From JACJVV01 sp047602755 (lineage in GTDB: Archaea > Nanobdellota > Nanobdellia > Woesearchaeales > JACJVV01), in the NCBI GenBank assembly GCA_047602755.1, contig JBLKOM010000006.1, forward strand, positions 62,001 to 126,000: a DNA stretch of 64,000 nt. Direction: 5' to 3'. Both the position numbers and the translations under genes were made by a program. The notes beneath the pieces were generated by a model. It worked only from the letters and a program-made list of their open reading frames with translations, had not been told where the DNA came from and ran no database searches. Of the stretch, positions 53,367-61,717 are shown piece by piece (the first letter of the stretch is position 1; every line of letters begins with the position of its first letter).

Positions 53367-53475
53367 TGGGAATGAAATGGGAATGAAAAAATAATTTTAT
53401 CGACTATAAAATAGTCTCATTCCCAAAAAATAAGACTATTCTGGGAATATATTGGGAATGAGTTAGGAATGAAGC
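53367..53475 (+). repeat. GGGAATGA boxes and GACTAT palindrome, left side of the repeat-rich gap
   Basis: GGGAATGA at 53368, 53379 and 53454, GGAATGA at 53466, and the inverse TCATTCCC at 53417. Between them is GACTAT-AAA-ATAGTC (53402-53416, a perfect palindrome) and another GACTATT at 53434. The last two boxes are 12 bases apart, and read opposite to the four 12-base CATTCC boxes at 54104-54151. The arrangement continues into the iterons. Confidence 0.7.
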
Positions 53476-53726
53476 AAAAAGATAGGCATATTTTGATAAA
53501 AAAAAGCATGCAAATTGAAGTAAAAGTAACAAAGAAATTGAAGCAAAAAATAGAAGAATATTACTTAATAACAATATTTTTAGGCACCATGGAAATAACC
53601 TAAAATTATGCTTAAAATAGATCATAATAAGCATTTAATAATTATGCAAATGTATAATATAGCAAAAAGTGAGCAAAAACAAAGAAAAAATAACCAAAAT
53701 AAAGCAAAAAACCACTAAAAATGGTA

Positions 53727-53920
53727 AAAAGTGAGAGTTATATTCTGGATAAATCCCCTAAAATAATCAAAAAATGGTAAAAAGTGAGAGTTATAATATG
53801 CTAAAATCCCGAAAAGAGTAGAAAAAGTATTGAAAGTGAGAATTAGTTAGGTTATAATCCCCTAAAATAAGCAGTAAAAAGCAATAAGTGAGATATTATT
53901 ATGGGTTAATCCCCTATTTT
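53727..53920 (+). repeat. Four 52-bp iterons (GTGAG ... AATCCC), candidate replication or partition site
   Basis: GTGAG occurs at 53731, 53784, 53836 and 53888, giving spacings of 53, 52 and 52 bases. In each unit ATCCC follows 21-22 bases later (53753, 53806, 53857 and 53909), most within AATCCCCTAAAA. Units one and two share AATGGTAAAAAGTGAGAG (26 identical bases overall). A lone GTGAG at 53669 may be a degenerate fifth. The first unit's core, AAAAGTGAGAGTTATATTC, is repeated inverted at 49722-49748. Confidence 0.8.
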
Positions 53921-54103
53921 TAGTTATAGTTAATAAAAATAGAGAAAAATAGCAGATTTCTGATTATTTAATGTAAAATATCCTTAAAAACAGCCTAATT
54001 GTATTAATGAATGCTTAATATTACATAAAGTCTAATTTCTAAAATTAATCCAAATACTACCTTAATTAATTTTAAAAATCACCAATTGTAATAATCCTAT
54101 TAT

Positions 54104-54198
54104 CATTCCTAACTTCATTCCTAACTTCATTCCCAACTTCATTCCCAACTATAAATAGGACTATTTGTCGACGATGAATTGATTTATTGTGGGAATGA
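54104..54198 (+). repeat. Tandem 12-bp CATTCCYAACTT boxes
   Basis: Four consecutive copies at 54104, 54116, 54128 and 54140 (two with T, two with C at position 7), followed by AGGACTATT and then an inverted box GGGAATGA at 54191. The orientation is opposite to the boxes at 53454-53472, so the iteron array lies between inverted arrays. The METTL5-like gene starts at 54329. Confidence 0.75.
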
Positions 54199-54328
54199 GA
54201 ATGAATTCAATATAAAAAATATAGCAAAAAATTTAACAAGGAAAACTTAATAAAAACTGTATGAATTAATAATAAATATTTAATCAAAAAAGTAATAAAG
54301 AATAAAGTATTTTACCGACTTATCTAAT

Positions 54329-54973
54329 ATGGCAACAAAAAAATCTTTAGCAGTTAGCTTATCAAAACTAAATACAATTAAAGGAACAAGCTTGAGATTA
54401 GAGCAATATCAAACTGATTCTGAACTTGCGGCTACGCTATTATGGCAAGCTAATATGTGTGGTGATATCGATAGTTCATTTATATATGATTTAGGATGCG
54501 GTAACGGAATATTTGGTATAGGGGCACTTTTACTTGGTGCTGAGCATACCATCTTTGTAGATGTAGATCCCAACGCAATTCAAATATTAAATAAAAATCT
54601 AAATTTAACAGGATTTATTGATAAATCAACTGTAATTAATAAAAATATATCATTACTTGAATTTGAAGTAAACCAAGAAAAAAGAAGGAAAAAAAATGTA
54701 GTAATAATGAACCCGCCTTTTGGGACTCATGATAAGAATGCTGATAAATTATTTCTTGTTAATTCATTTAAATTTGCTGATGTTATTTATAGTATTCATT
54801 ATGGGGACTCAAGAGGATTTTTAGAGGCTATAGTAAAAGATTATAATTTTAAAATAACATGGATTGAGTCTAATAAGTTTATCATTTCAAAAAGTAATAT
54901 TAATCATAAAAAAAACAAGCATGAAGTAGATATAGTTCTAGTAAGAATTGAGAAATGTGCATCTTTAGAATAA
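54329..54973 (+). CDS. RNA adenine methyltransferase, METTL5/COG2263-like
   Basis: 214 residues. SAM methyltransferase with FIYDLGCGNGIFGIGALLLG (motif I, about residues 50-69), FVDVDPNAIQ (motif II) and the catalytic NPPFGTHDKNAD (motif IV). This layout and length match the archaeal relatives of METTL5, which N6-methylate an adenosine in small-subunit rRNA. The N-terminal LEQYQTDSELAATLLW matches that family. It starts 1 kb downstream of the previous coding region and is followed by RpoL on the same strand. Confidence 0.88.
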   Translation: MATKKSLAVSLSKLNTIKGTSLRLEQYQTDSELAATLLWQANMCGDIDSSFIYDLGCGNGIFGIGALLLGAEHTIFVDVDPNAIQILNKNLNLTGFIDKSTVINKNISLLEFEVNQEKRRKKNVVIMNPPFGTHDKNADKLFLVNSFKFADVIYSIHYGDSRGFLEAIVKDYNFKITWIESNKFIISKSNINHKKNKHEVDIVLVRIEKCASLE

Positions 54974-55025
54974 GAATAAAGAGATTTGAGAAACATTTTT
55001 AAATATATCAAGATTTGTCAGCGAC

Positions 55026-55304
55026 ATGGAAATAGAAATTCTAGAAGAAAGCAAAAATAAGATTCATTTTAAGATAAAAGGAGAAGATCACACAATACTG
55101 AATCTTCTAAAAGAAGAATTGTGGAATGATAAAAATGTTAAAATAGCAGCGTATAGAATGGATCACCCTTTAATAGGAATTCCTGAGATGACTGTTGAAG
55201 TAACACAAGGTAATGAGGCTAAAAAAGCTATAATTGATGCTGTAAAAAGACTTGACAAAAAGCTAGATAAAGTTAAGGATGAGTTTAAATCAGCACTTAA
55301 ATAG
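55026..55304 (+). CDS. rpoL: DNA-directed RNA polymerase subunit L (Rpb11-like)
   Basis: 92 residues, usual archaeal length. The subunit pairs with RpoD in the polymerase assembly platform. Family features: GEDHTILNLLKEELW in the first half, AAYRMDHPLIGIPEMTVE in the middle and a terminal helix AIIDAVKRLDKKLDKVKDEF. Single Cys-less, soluble. It follows the methyltransferase by 52 bases, with a likely promoter of its own. Confidence 0.93.
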   Translation: MEIEILEESKNKIHFKIKGEDHTILNLLKEELWNDKNVKIAAYRMDHPLIGIPEMTVEVTQGNEAKKAIIDAVKRLDKKLDKVKDEFKSALK

Positions 55305-55425
55305 TTGCAATTAGTATTCTTATTAGTATATTAGTTTCTTTATATATATAAAGCGTTAGATTTATATATTTCCTAGTGCCTAAAAATAAATTGAATAGTA
55401 TTGGATAATTATAGATAATTATAAA

Positions 55426-55977
55426 ATGGCATTTATAAGAAAAAAAAAGATTAACGGAAAAGAATATGCATATTTAGTTAAAAATAAGTGGACTGATAAA
55501 GGAAGCAGACAAAAAGCTAAATATCTTGGAAAAATAATACATTTAGATATTATTGATACGACTATTAATTTTCGTGATATGATTTTACGAAAGTATAATT
55601 TACAAATAGATGAATTTTTTAAAAAAAATTCTAAAGCTGATATAACTAATGAAATTATATATTATGAATTAATACGAAGAGGTTTTGATTGGGAAAAAAT
55701 AGAAATCAATCAGGAAAAACGAAATCTTTTAGCAAATCAAAAGTATTATTACAAAGCAAGAAATGTTTATAGCAAAAAGAATCATAGAGAAGCTATAATT
55801 GAAATAAATGAAGGTTTTTTATGCAAAATAACATTAGACAAATTAACAAGAACAAAAATAACAGGTTATGATGAAAGAGAGAAAGGAATACAACTTGCAA
55901 AATTACTTTTAGAATCAGGACTTAAAATTGATAGAGATTTATTTGTAACTATGTATGAAAGATGGGTTGATGATTGA
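55426..55977 (+). CDS. Hypothetical protein with transposase-like N-terminal motif
   Basis: 183 residues. The N-terminus MAFIRKKKINGKEYAYLVKN followed by KWTDKGSRQKAKYLGK is the pattern seen at the start of many archaeal and IS1634-type proteins, but no DDE or other catalytic domain follows. The rest is mixed helix (INQEKRNLLANQKYYYKARN, RTKITGYDEREKGIQLAKLL). It may be a stand-alone member of that N-terminal family. Leaderless start likely. Function not assigned. Confidence 0.6.
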   Translation: MAFIRKKKINGKEYAYLVKNKWTDKGSRQKAKYLGKIIHLDIIDTTINFRDMILRKYNLQIDEFFKKNSKADITNEIIYYELIRRGFDWEKIEINQEKRNLLANQKYYYKARNVYSKKNHREAIIEINEGFLCKITLDKLTRTKITGYDEREKGIQLAKLLLESGLKIDRDLFVTMYERWVDD

Positions 55978-56140
55978 TTTATTCTACTGAGATTTAAATT
56001 ATTACAAACATATGTAAAAAGTCTGCTTGCGCTGCATAATTGTATTTTTTCTCAAAAAATATAGCATCTCACTGGGCAAAGTGCACTTTTTACTCATTTA
56101 TAAACACAAAATTAATAAACCTAACAAACAATAAATCCAG

Positions 56141-57064
56141 ATGAAATGGATAAAAGTATTCTCCCCTGCAACAATAGGTAATATTGGTCCTGGTTTTGAT
56201 GTTCTAGGACTTGCAGTACAAGGACTAGGAGATACTATTGAAGCAAGAAAAATAAAGAAAGGAATTGTTATAAGTGAAATAATATCAGAAAGTAAATTAT
56301 CTTCTAACCCAAAAAAGAATACAGTAACACTAGCTGCAAAAGAAGTTTTGAAGTTATTAAAAATTAAAGAAGGAATAGAATTTAAAATAAGAAAAGGTTT
56401 ACCTGCTGGTTCAGGGCTTGGAAGTAGTGCTGCATCCGCTGCTGCAGGCGCATTTGCTGCTAATTATCTTTATGGAAATAAACTAACTAAAAAAGAATTA
56501 ATACTTCCTGCAACATTAGCAGAACAAAAGGTTAGTGGAGGATTCTTTGCTGATAATACTGCACCTGCATTACTTGGTGGTGCTACTTTAACAAGAACAA
56601 TGCAACCTTTGGATATAACTAAAATAGGAACAATTAATAATTTGGTAGTAATATTAGTTACTCCGAATATAACAATTTTAACTTCTAAAGCAAGAAAAAT
56701 TTTACCTAAAAAAGTACCAATGGAAGATTTTGTTCATAATATGGCTAATACTTCATTAATAACAGCTGCATTTGCAAAAAATGATTATAATTTATTTGCA
56801 AGAAGCTTGCAAGATCATGTCATTGAACCTTATAGAAAAAAATTAATTGATGGTTTTGATAATGTTAGAAAAGCAGCAATAAAAGCTGGAGCAAATGGAA
56901 TGGCTATTTCTGGAAGTGGGCCAACAGTATTCTCAATAACTAATAATTATAATTTAGCAAAAAATATTGAGAAAGCTATGAATAAAGAGTTTAATAAATT
57001 AGGAATAAAAACAAAAAGTATAATTACAAAAGTAGAGAATCAAGGTACTAAATTGATTGATTAA
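56141..57064 (+). CDS. thrB: Homoserine kinase
   Basis: 307 residues, GHMP-kinase family. It phosphorylates homoserine for threonine synthesis. Signatures: FSPATIGNIGPGFDVLGLA (N-terminal), the ATP-binding loop LPAGSGLGSSAASAAAG (about residues 88-104), EQKVSGGFFADNTAPALLGG and the C-terminal GANGMAISGSGPTVFSI. No other threonine-pathway gene is in this window. It follows a 160-base non-coding stretch with a palindromic AAAGTGCACTTT. Confidence 0.93.
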   Translation: MKWIKVFSPATIGNIGPGFDVLGLAVQGLGDTIEARKIKKGIVISEIISESKLSSNPKKNTVTLAAKEVLKLLKIKEGIEFKIRKGLPAGSGLGSSAASAAAGAFAANYLYGNKLTKKELILPATLAEQKVSGGFFADNTAPALLGGATLTRTMQPLDITKIGTINNLVVILVTPNITILTSKARKILPKKVPMEDFVHNMANTSLITAAFAKNDYNLFARSLQDHVIEPYRKKLIDGFDNVRKAAIKAGANGMAISGSGPTVFSITNNYNLAKNIEKAMNKEFNKLGIKTKSIITKVENQGTKLID

Positions 57065-57077
57065 TAGACATTGTTTT

Positions 57078-57857
57078 TTAATTCTTCTTTTGTAATTTCT
57101 TCAAATCTTTTAATTTACCAAAATGAAGTAATTCCTTTCCATATACTACTACCTCGAAATTATCAAGGTTATGTTTCAAATAAGGAGATAGCACATTTTC
57201 TTGAAGAATATTTGTTCCATCAGTTATTTCGTTATAAGAAGGCATAGCAATAAGCTTATAATTTTTATATTTACCTATCAAAAAACACTTGTATGTTTCA
57301 GATCTATTTTCTCCAACTAAAGTGATTGCAGGATGTTCATGACCTATAATAATTGTATCAATCTTTTTGGCACTATTTTTATTATTTGTTTCATCATTTT
57401 TTAGTTTATTTTTCTCTATCTTATTAATATCTATTATTTTATCCCCATGAACAATTAAGAATGAACCTACTTGATAATAATCAACTAGTTTAAGATTACA
57501 TTCTTCAGCAATTGGGCTAAGTATTTTGTCATGATTACCTTTTACTAGAAAGATATTTTTATTCTTAAATAAACTCAAAAATTTGATAGTATGTCTCCAT
57601 TCTGTTTTAGATATATCACCAAACTCATGTTTTAGATCACCATTTAATACAACAGTATCAAAATCAACTTCTGAAATAATATTTCTTGTTTTCTCATATA
57701 CATGTTTAAAAAAAACTCTAGGTAAAAGAATTCCTTGTTTATTTAATGCTTCTTCATACCCAATATGAACATCAGAAATTATTAATGTTTTATATTTAGG
57801 TAAGTATATTGTTAATGAAATTAAATCAATCTCATTAGATATTTTTATTTTTGACAT
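57078..57857 (-). CDS. Calcineurin-like metallophosphoesterase (COG1407-like)
   Basis: 259 residues. Binuclear-metal phosphoesterase motifs: SDVHIGYEEAL (about 28-38), NGDLKHEFG, KGNHDKILS, VHGDK (about 132) and IIIGHEHPAIT. The order and the GYE after DVH are those of the archaeal COG1407 family of unassigned phosphoesterases. No signal peptide. It converges with thrB. The substrate is unknown. Confidence 0.9.
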   Translation of the reverse strand: MSKIKISNEIDLISLTIYLPKYKTLIISDVHIGYEEALNKQGILLPRVFFKHVYEKTRNIISEVDFDTVVLNGDLKHEFGDISKTEWRHTIKFLSLFKNKNIFLVKGNHDKILSPIAEECNLKLVDYYQVGSFLIVHGDKIIDINKIEKNKLKNDETNNKNSAKKIDTIIIGHEHPAITLVGENRSETYKCFLIGKYKNYKLIAMPSYNEITDGTNILQENVLSPYLKHNLDNFEVVVYGKELLHFGKLKDLKKLQKKN

Positions 57858-57906
57858 AATAAAAGTAAAAAAATAAAAGAAATTAAAAAATGTTTGTACT
57901 AAACAT

Positions 57907-58701
57907 CTATATCTCTATTAGTGTTGTATCTGAGGGAGGATTCATATCTCCTGGTCTTAAATTATTAAATGCAGCTGAGCTATATCTTGCAACTCTGTTT
58001 TGTCTACCTTCTGAATCTATTTCAAAAACACGATATGGTAAACTGTATAATTCATTTGCCTCTAATAAATAATTTTTATTTTGTTTTTCAAATTCAACAA
58101 CTACACAACGTCTATTTTCACAACTAACAGTAGAACCTATAACAGCATTATCTAATTCTGTAATCCAATCAGATGCTAATTTCTGAGGATAATGTTTATC
58201 ATAATCTATTATAGTATGCCTCCTTAAATTTGCAAGATTACAATCATTTCCATTATATCTCCTATTATTTACACAATAAGCATAAGCAGTTCCATCAATA
58301 AAATAAATAGTATTATACCTAAAAGTAGTTCCTGGAATATCAACTAAATTTCTTAACCATACTATTATAATATCATCTCTTATTTGTACTTGAAAGCCTT
58401 CTTCTTCATCATAATACTCATAAGAGGTTAATTCATTATAGTTTTCCTTAAGCTTAATGATTGCAGAATCTAGTATAATTTCTGATTCTGGACATTCAAA
58501 AAAGTTACAATTATCATCAGGATTTCTAGCAACAAAAGAACCATCAGGACATTCTTTAACATCTTGTGCACAAAAGACTATATCATCTGAAGAATCATCT
58601 ATTAAATCCGATGGACCATTATCAATTATGTTATTTTGTGAACAACCTATCACAAATAGCATAACCATTAATGTTAAAGTAAGAATTAATTTTTTTTTCA
58701 T
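57907..58701 (-). CDS. Predicted lipoprotein with a small Cys-rich repeat domain
   Basis: 264 residues. The N-terminus is a lipoprotein-type signal (MKKKLILTLTLMVMLFVIGC with the invariant Cys at residue 20). A disulfide-rich module follows at about 40-70 (DVKECPDGSFVARNPDDNC...FFECP), known as a repeated extracellular module in archaeal surface proteins. The rest is an uncharacterised domain with several Cys pairs and a YDEEEGFQVQ segment. It would sit on the outer face of the membrane. Upstream of it (58702-58798) is a divergent promoter region. Confidence 0.75.
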   Translation of the reverse strand: MKKKLILTLTLMVMLFVIGCSQNNIIDNGPSDLIDDSSDDIVFCAQDVKECPDGSFVARNPDDNCNFFECPESEIILDSAIIKLKENYNELTSYEYYDEEEGFQVQIRDDIIIVWLRNLVDIPGTTFRYNTIYFIDGTAYAYCVNNRRYNGNDCNLANLRRHTIIDYDKHYPQKLASDWITELDNAVIGSTVSCENRRCVVVEFEKQNKNYLLEANELYSLPYRVFEIDSEGRQNRVARYSSAAFNNLRPGDMNPPSDTTLIEI

Positions 58702-58798
58702 TTAATACACCCCATTTTTAATTAATAATACTAATTAAATTTAATAATTTATAAGATTTTTCCAAAGAATATATATATATTAAAAGAATTTAAACTAT

Positions 58799-59356
58799 AT
58801 GAAACATTGGATAAAAATATTCCAAAAACATAGAAAACAAATTGAATTATATGGTATTTTATCTTTAATAGCTATTTTATTGTTATTTCTGTTCTTAGAT
58901 ATAATATTAGCTACTATTGTTGTGATTTGTTTCATAGGTGCAAATATATTATTAAGAATGTATAGAAGAATTCTTCCGGGTGTACCAATTGAATTTGAGG
59001 TTGTTATAATGGGGTCAATAGTATGCACTATTGCCTTTAATATATGGGCTGGTTTAATTGTTGCAATTTTTGGAAGTTTACTTGCAGAATTTTTAAATCA
59101 ATTTATATCACCGCATAGTTTAGTAAATATGGGAATTTATTTCTTAATTCCTTTTATTGCACTTTTTTTAGATGCCAGTAACATTCAAACAATTGGGTTT
59201 ATGATTGCAATAATTGCTAATATAATTATTTTCATAATCTTTATGTTTATGGGATATGATTTAGTAAAGAATTTTGCATTTAGTATAACAAATGTATTTT
59301 GGAATTATTTAATGTTTAAATATGTTGCAGGAATTTTACTTGTGATGTTGGTGTAG
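58799..59356 (+). CDS. Polytopic membrane protein, hypothetical
   Basis: 185 residues with five or six hydrophobic segments (roughly 18-35, 37-52, 65-90, 106-126, 130-152, 165-184). It starts with a basic amphipathic stretch (MKHWIKIFQKHRKQIELYG). No transporter motif recognised. The gene is divergent from the lipoprotein and convergent with the next minus-strand gene. A TATA-like TATATATTAAAAG lies about 25 bases before the ATG. Confidence 0.6.
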   Translation: MKHWIKIFQKHRKQIELYGILSLIAILLLFLFLDIILATIVVICFIGANILLRMYRRILPGVPIEFEVVIMGSIVCTIAFNIWAGLIVAIFGSLLAEFLNQFISPHSLVNMGIYFLIPFIALFLDASNIQTIGFMIAIIANIIIFIIFMFMGYDLVKNFAFSITNVFWNYLMFKYVAGILLVMLV

Positions 59357-59380
59357 ATGTTTATTGATACTGCTTGTTAA

Positions 59381-60520
59381 TTAATATTTTCTTTCAATAT
59401 GACTTTTAGGGGTTATTTCTATCAAAGAGAATTTTTTATTAGGATTTATTTTATTCCATTCTGCAATATTATCTTTCATAGATAATCTTTCTTGAGTAGG
59501 ATAGTCTCTACCAAATGATTGATTTCCTCCCCATGCATGTGCTGCCCCATATACTGCTATTGCATATGCATTTATTTGATTTGAGATTATACTTAGTAAT
59601 ACATCTTCACGATCTTCTAAGACTATTTCCCAAAGTCTATCTCTTTCTTTAGGATTTAAACCACCCCTTCTTATTCTTTCTCTGGCTTGACCTGCTTCAA
59701 TATTAAGTCCTGCTTCCTCAGCCGATTCAATTGAAATAAGATAATTAATCGCAATATGTCCTACTGCATTGTATTTATATTCTTCACCTATATTATTAGC
59801 TACATAAAGTTCTGTAGATTCTTTTACTTTTTCTGCTTCATCTTTAAGTGCTTCTAATTGCCTGTGTAAACTAGCTAAATATGTTGTCCTTATTTGTTCT
59901 ATATTACTTGATATGGTATAGTATTCTTCAGGTATTTCCCCTTGATTTGCTAATTCTATTTCTTGTTTTGTTTCAATAATTCTTTGGTTAATTCTTGTAA
60001 GATCAATCTCAAAAATACTCTTAAAGATTCTTTCGTAAGCAATAGTACTAGTTATTACCCCCTCTGTTAGTTCTGCAACTCCTTCTTTATATATCCTAGT
60101 AAATCCTATATTATTAACCAAGTATTCTAAAATTTTATAGATATCTCTTTGAGAACTTTCAATTTTTCTTTCTACTTCTTGTGTTGGATTTTCCACCATA
60201 TGAGTTTGCCTTATATGCACTAAAGTATATCTTGCACCAGGAGTAATATATTTATCAACAGATGATGCTCCAGGTATTTCAGCAGGGAAATCTAAAAGAA
60301 ACTGATTTGCTTCTGTAATAGATTCCAAATTAAAACTTCTTGGAGCAACTGCATTTAAGTCATCATGAAAAACTGGTTGATTTCTCCAATTATTATAACC
60401 AAGAAAAGTAATCATTCCAGCTGCAACTAACCCCATTCCTGAAGTAATAAAACTTCTTAATCTAGTTTTTTTTACTTTAGATTCTAATGTTTCATCTTTG
60501 TTCTGGTTTGATTGTTTCAT
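59381..60520 (-). CDS. Membrane-anchored TIKI/EreA/ChaN-like protein
   Basis: 379 residues. One membrane segment at about 27-46 places the rest outside. The outer domain begins TLVHIRQTHMVENPTQEVERK (QTH, likely metal or catalytic His), has a SQRDIYKILEYLVNN helix, YKEGVAELTEG (Glu) and ends with AVYGAAHAWGGN (His). This His/Glu/His layout is that of the TIKI/TraB and erythromycin-esterase/ChaN superfamily of metal-dependent hydrolases. The assignment is by motif spacing and remains tentative. It is followed downstream by the convergent 185-residue gene. Confidence 0.6.
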   Translation of the reverse strand: MKQSNQNKDETLESKVKKTRLRSFITSGMGLVAAGMITFLGYNNWRNQPVFHDDLNAVAPRSFNLESITEANQFLLDFPAEIPGASSVDKYITPGARYTLVHIRQTHMVENPTQEVERKIESSQRDIYKILEYLVNNIGFTRIYKEGVAELTEGVITSTIAYERIFKSIFEIDLTRINQRIIETKQEIELANQGEIPEEYYTISSNIEQIRTTYLASLHRQLEALKDEAEKVKESTELYVANNIGEEYKYNAVGHIAINYLISIESAEEAGLNIEAGQARERIRRGGLNPKERDRLWEIVLEDREDVLLSIISNQINAYAIAVYGAAHAWGGNQSFGRDYPTQERLSMKDNIAEWNKINPNKKFSLIEITPKSHIERKY

Positions 60521-60628
60521 TTTCGAAATATTTTGTAGTAAATATCATTCATTTTTATTTTTCATTTGTTCAACATTTTGTTTTAATAAATTTAGTTTTT
60601 ATATATATAACAAAAAAAATAAAAAAAA

Positions 60629-61378
60629 TTATTTCATAGGAACTCTTATTGTGAATGTTACATCCCAATTTTGTCTTTCACCATCTTTATATGTAACACC
60701 TGGTCTTAAGACATATTGAATTCCATCTTTTGTATCATATCTTGCAATAGGCCTTACTGAAATTGCTGTAGAATCTGTATCAGATATAGCAACATTTTCT
60801 AAACCTAATCTTATTCTTCCAGATTGATTCTCAGCAATTTGATATGAAGGAGTAAATCTTGCTATTAACTGATCATTTCCTGATTCAACATGATTGTAAC
60901 CTACTCCTGCATCAATCATTTTTTTACCTGCTCGTGTAGTTGATAATAAATAACCTCCTAATTGTTTTTGATTGCCTGTTATTTCGCCAGTAGGTAATAC
61001 ACCTGTTAATAATAGCATAACATCTGTTAAACTATTATCTGTTACATGTTGAGTAGAAGCTCCAGCTTCAAGATACAAATCACCAGTTCCATTATTACTT
61101 GTAGCAGTCCCTCCAACACTAACATAAGGAACTTGTCCAGCTACATAATACATTAGCTTATCAGTTATATCACCCTTAATTTTTAATGTAGGTGCAATAA
61201 CTGTTCTTTCTACACCTGAAGATGTTTTAATATGTGTTACTGCTGCTTGATATTGTCCAGGTTTATTTGACCTTATTGCTTCGCCCATATCAGCATTTGT
61301 TAAAGATGGCAATAGTGTAGCAAGTCCAATTACAAGGTATTTTTTTGCACTATTTACAAACCCATTAACTTTTTTCAT
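60629..61378 (-). CDS. Secreted beta-barrel-like protein
   Basis: 249 residues. A signal peptide (KYLVIGLATLLPSLTNA) precedes alternating amphipathic strands with aromatic girdle residues (LMYYVAGQVPYVSVGG, GDLYLEAGASTQHV, DAGVGYNHVE, ISVRPIARYDT, QYVLRPGVTYKDG) up to a C-terminal strand VTFTIRVP. This is the pattern of transmembrane beta-barrels found in bacterial outer membranes, surprising in an archaeon. It may instead be a soluble beta-barrel surface protein. The ribosome-binding site GGAGGTAAATAAA precedes the ATG. It is the last gene of a three-gene operon with two tiny genes. Confidence 0.55.
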   Translation of the reverse strand: MKKVNGFVNSAKKYLVIGLATLLPSLTNADMGEAIRSNKPGQYQAAVTHIKTSSGVERTVIAPTLKIKGDITDKLMYYVAGQVPYVSVGGTATSNNGTGDLYLEAGASTQHVTDNSLTDVMLLLTGVLPTGEITGNQKQLGGYLLSTTRAGKKMIDAGVGYNHVESGNDQLIARFTPSYQIAENQSGRIRLGLENVAISDTDSTAISVRPIARYDTKDGIQYVLRPGVTYKDGERQNWDVTFTIRVPMK

Positions 61379-61390
61379 TTTATTTACCTC

Positions 61391-61483
61391 CTAGTATATC
61401 CATTCACCATCTATATAGGTGTATTCACCTTTGATTTCCAATTCATGATATTCAATCTCTTGATTACCAAGTACGCCTTTCAT
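61391..61483 (-). CDS. 30-residue peptide gene overlapping the zinc-ribbon gene
   Basis: ATG at 61483 overlaps the TGA of the zinc-ribbon gene (ATGA) and opens a 30-codon frame, MKGVLGNQEIEYHELEIKG followed by EYTYIDGEWIY, with TAG at 61391-61393. The ribosome-binding site GGGGGTGG lies eight bases upstream, and the frame is followed by the barrel gene's ribosome-binding site. The overlap and site strongly support translation. Function unknown. Confidence 0.65.
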   Translation of the reverse strand: MKGVLGNQEIEYHELEIKGEYTYIDGEWIY

Positions 61484-61593
61484 TCAAAACCACCCCCCAT
61501 TATTTCGATTTCAATTGAAGGAATTCTTTCTTTCAAACATATAGGACAAAATTTATCCTCTTGAATTATATTGTATCCACATTTGCATTTCAT
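61480..61593 (-). CDS. Tiny zinc-ribbon protein
   Basis: 37 residues from ATG 61593 (the longer frame to 61701 is rejected because it lies in the divergent promoter). CKCGYN near residue 4 and CPICLK near 17 form a four-Cys zinc ribbon, followed by an Ile-rich tail. The ribosome-binding site GGGGTGATAT precedes the ATG. It leads an operon with the 30-residue peptide and the beta-barrel-like protein, divergent from the TrmB-like regulator. Confidence 0.7.
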   Translation of the reverse strand: MKCKCGYNIIQEDKFCPICLKERIPSIEIEIMGGGFE

Positions 61594-61661
61594 ATATATC
61601 ACCCCAATTTTATTGTGACTAATACTACTATAAAGTAATAAATAATATATAAATGTTATCT

Positions 61662-61674
61662 CCCCTTTAAGGGG
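61662..61674. promoter_or_regulatory. Palindromic operator candidate CCCCTTTAAGGGG between divergent promoters
   Basis: A 13-base palindrome (CCCCTT-T-AAGGGG) in the 124-base gap between the zinc-ribbon gene and the TrmB-like gene. It lies between a minus-strand TATA-like TTTATATATTA (61644-61655) and a plus-strand TATA-like ATTTATATAC near 61690, so a bound protein could control both genes. Direct repeats of TACAATTAATA just before the ATG at 61718 are a second candidate. Confidence 0.5.
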
Positions 61675-61717
61675 TTGATATAGAAAAATATTTATATACA
61701 ATTAATATACAATTAAT

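Noticed and set aside
53404..53634. 76-codon minus-strand frame in the repeat-rich gap
   Set aside because: Covers the GGGAATGA boxes, Leu/Phe-rich, no ribosome-binding site, and lies within the iteron region.
53667..53924. CRISPR array
   Set aside because: Regular 52-base spacing, but the units are related along their whole length, with no constant palindromic repeat and variable spacers, and no cas genes are present.
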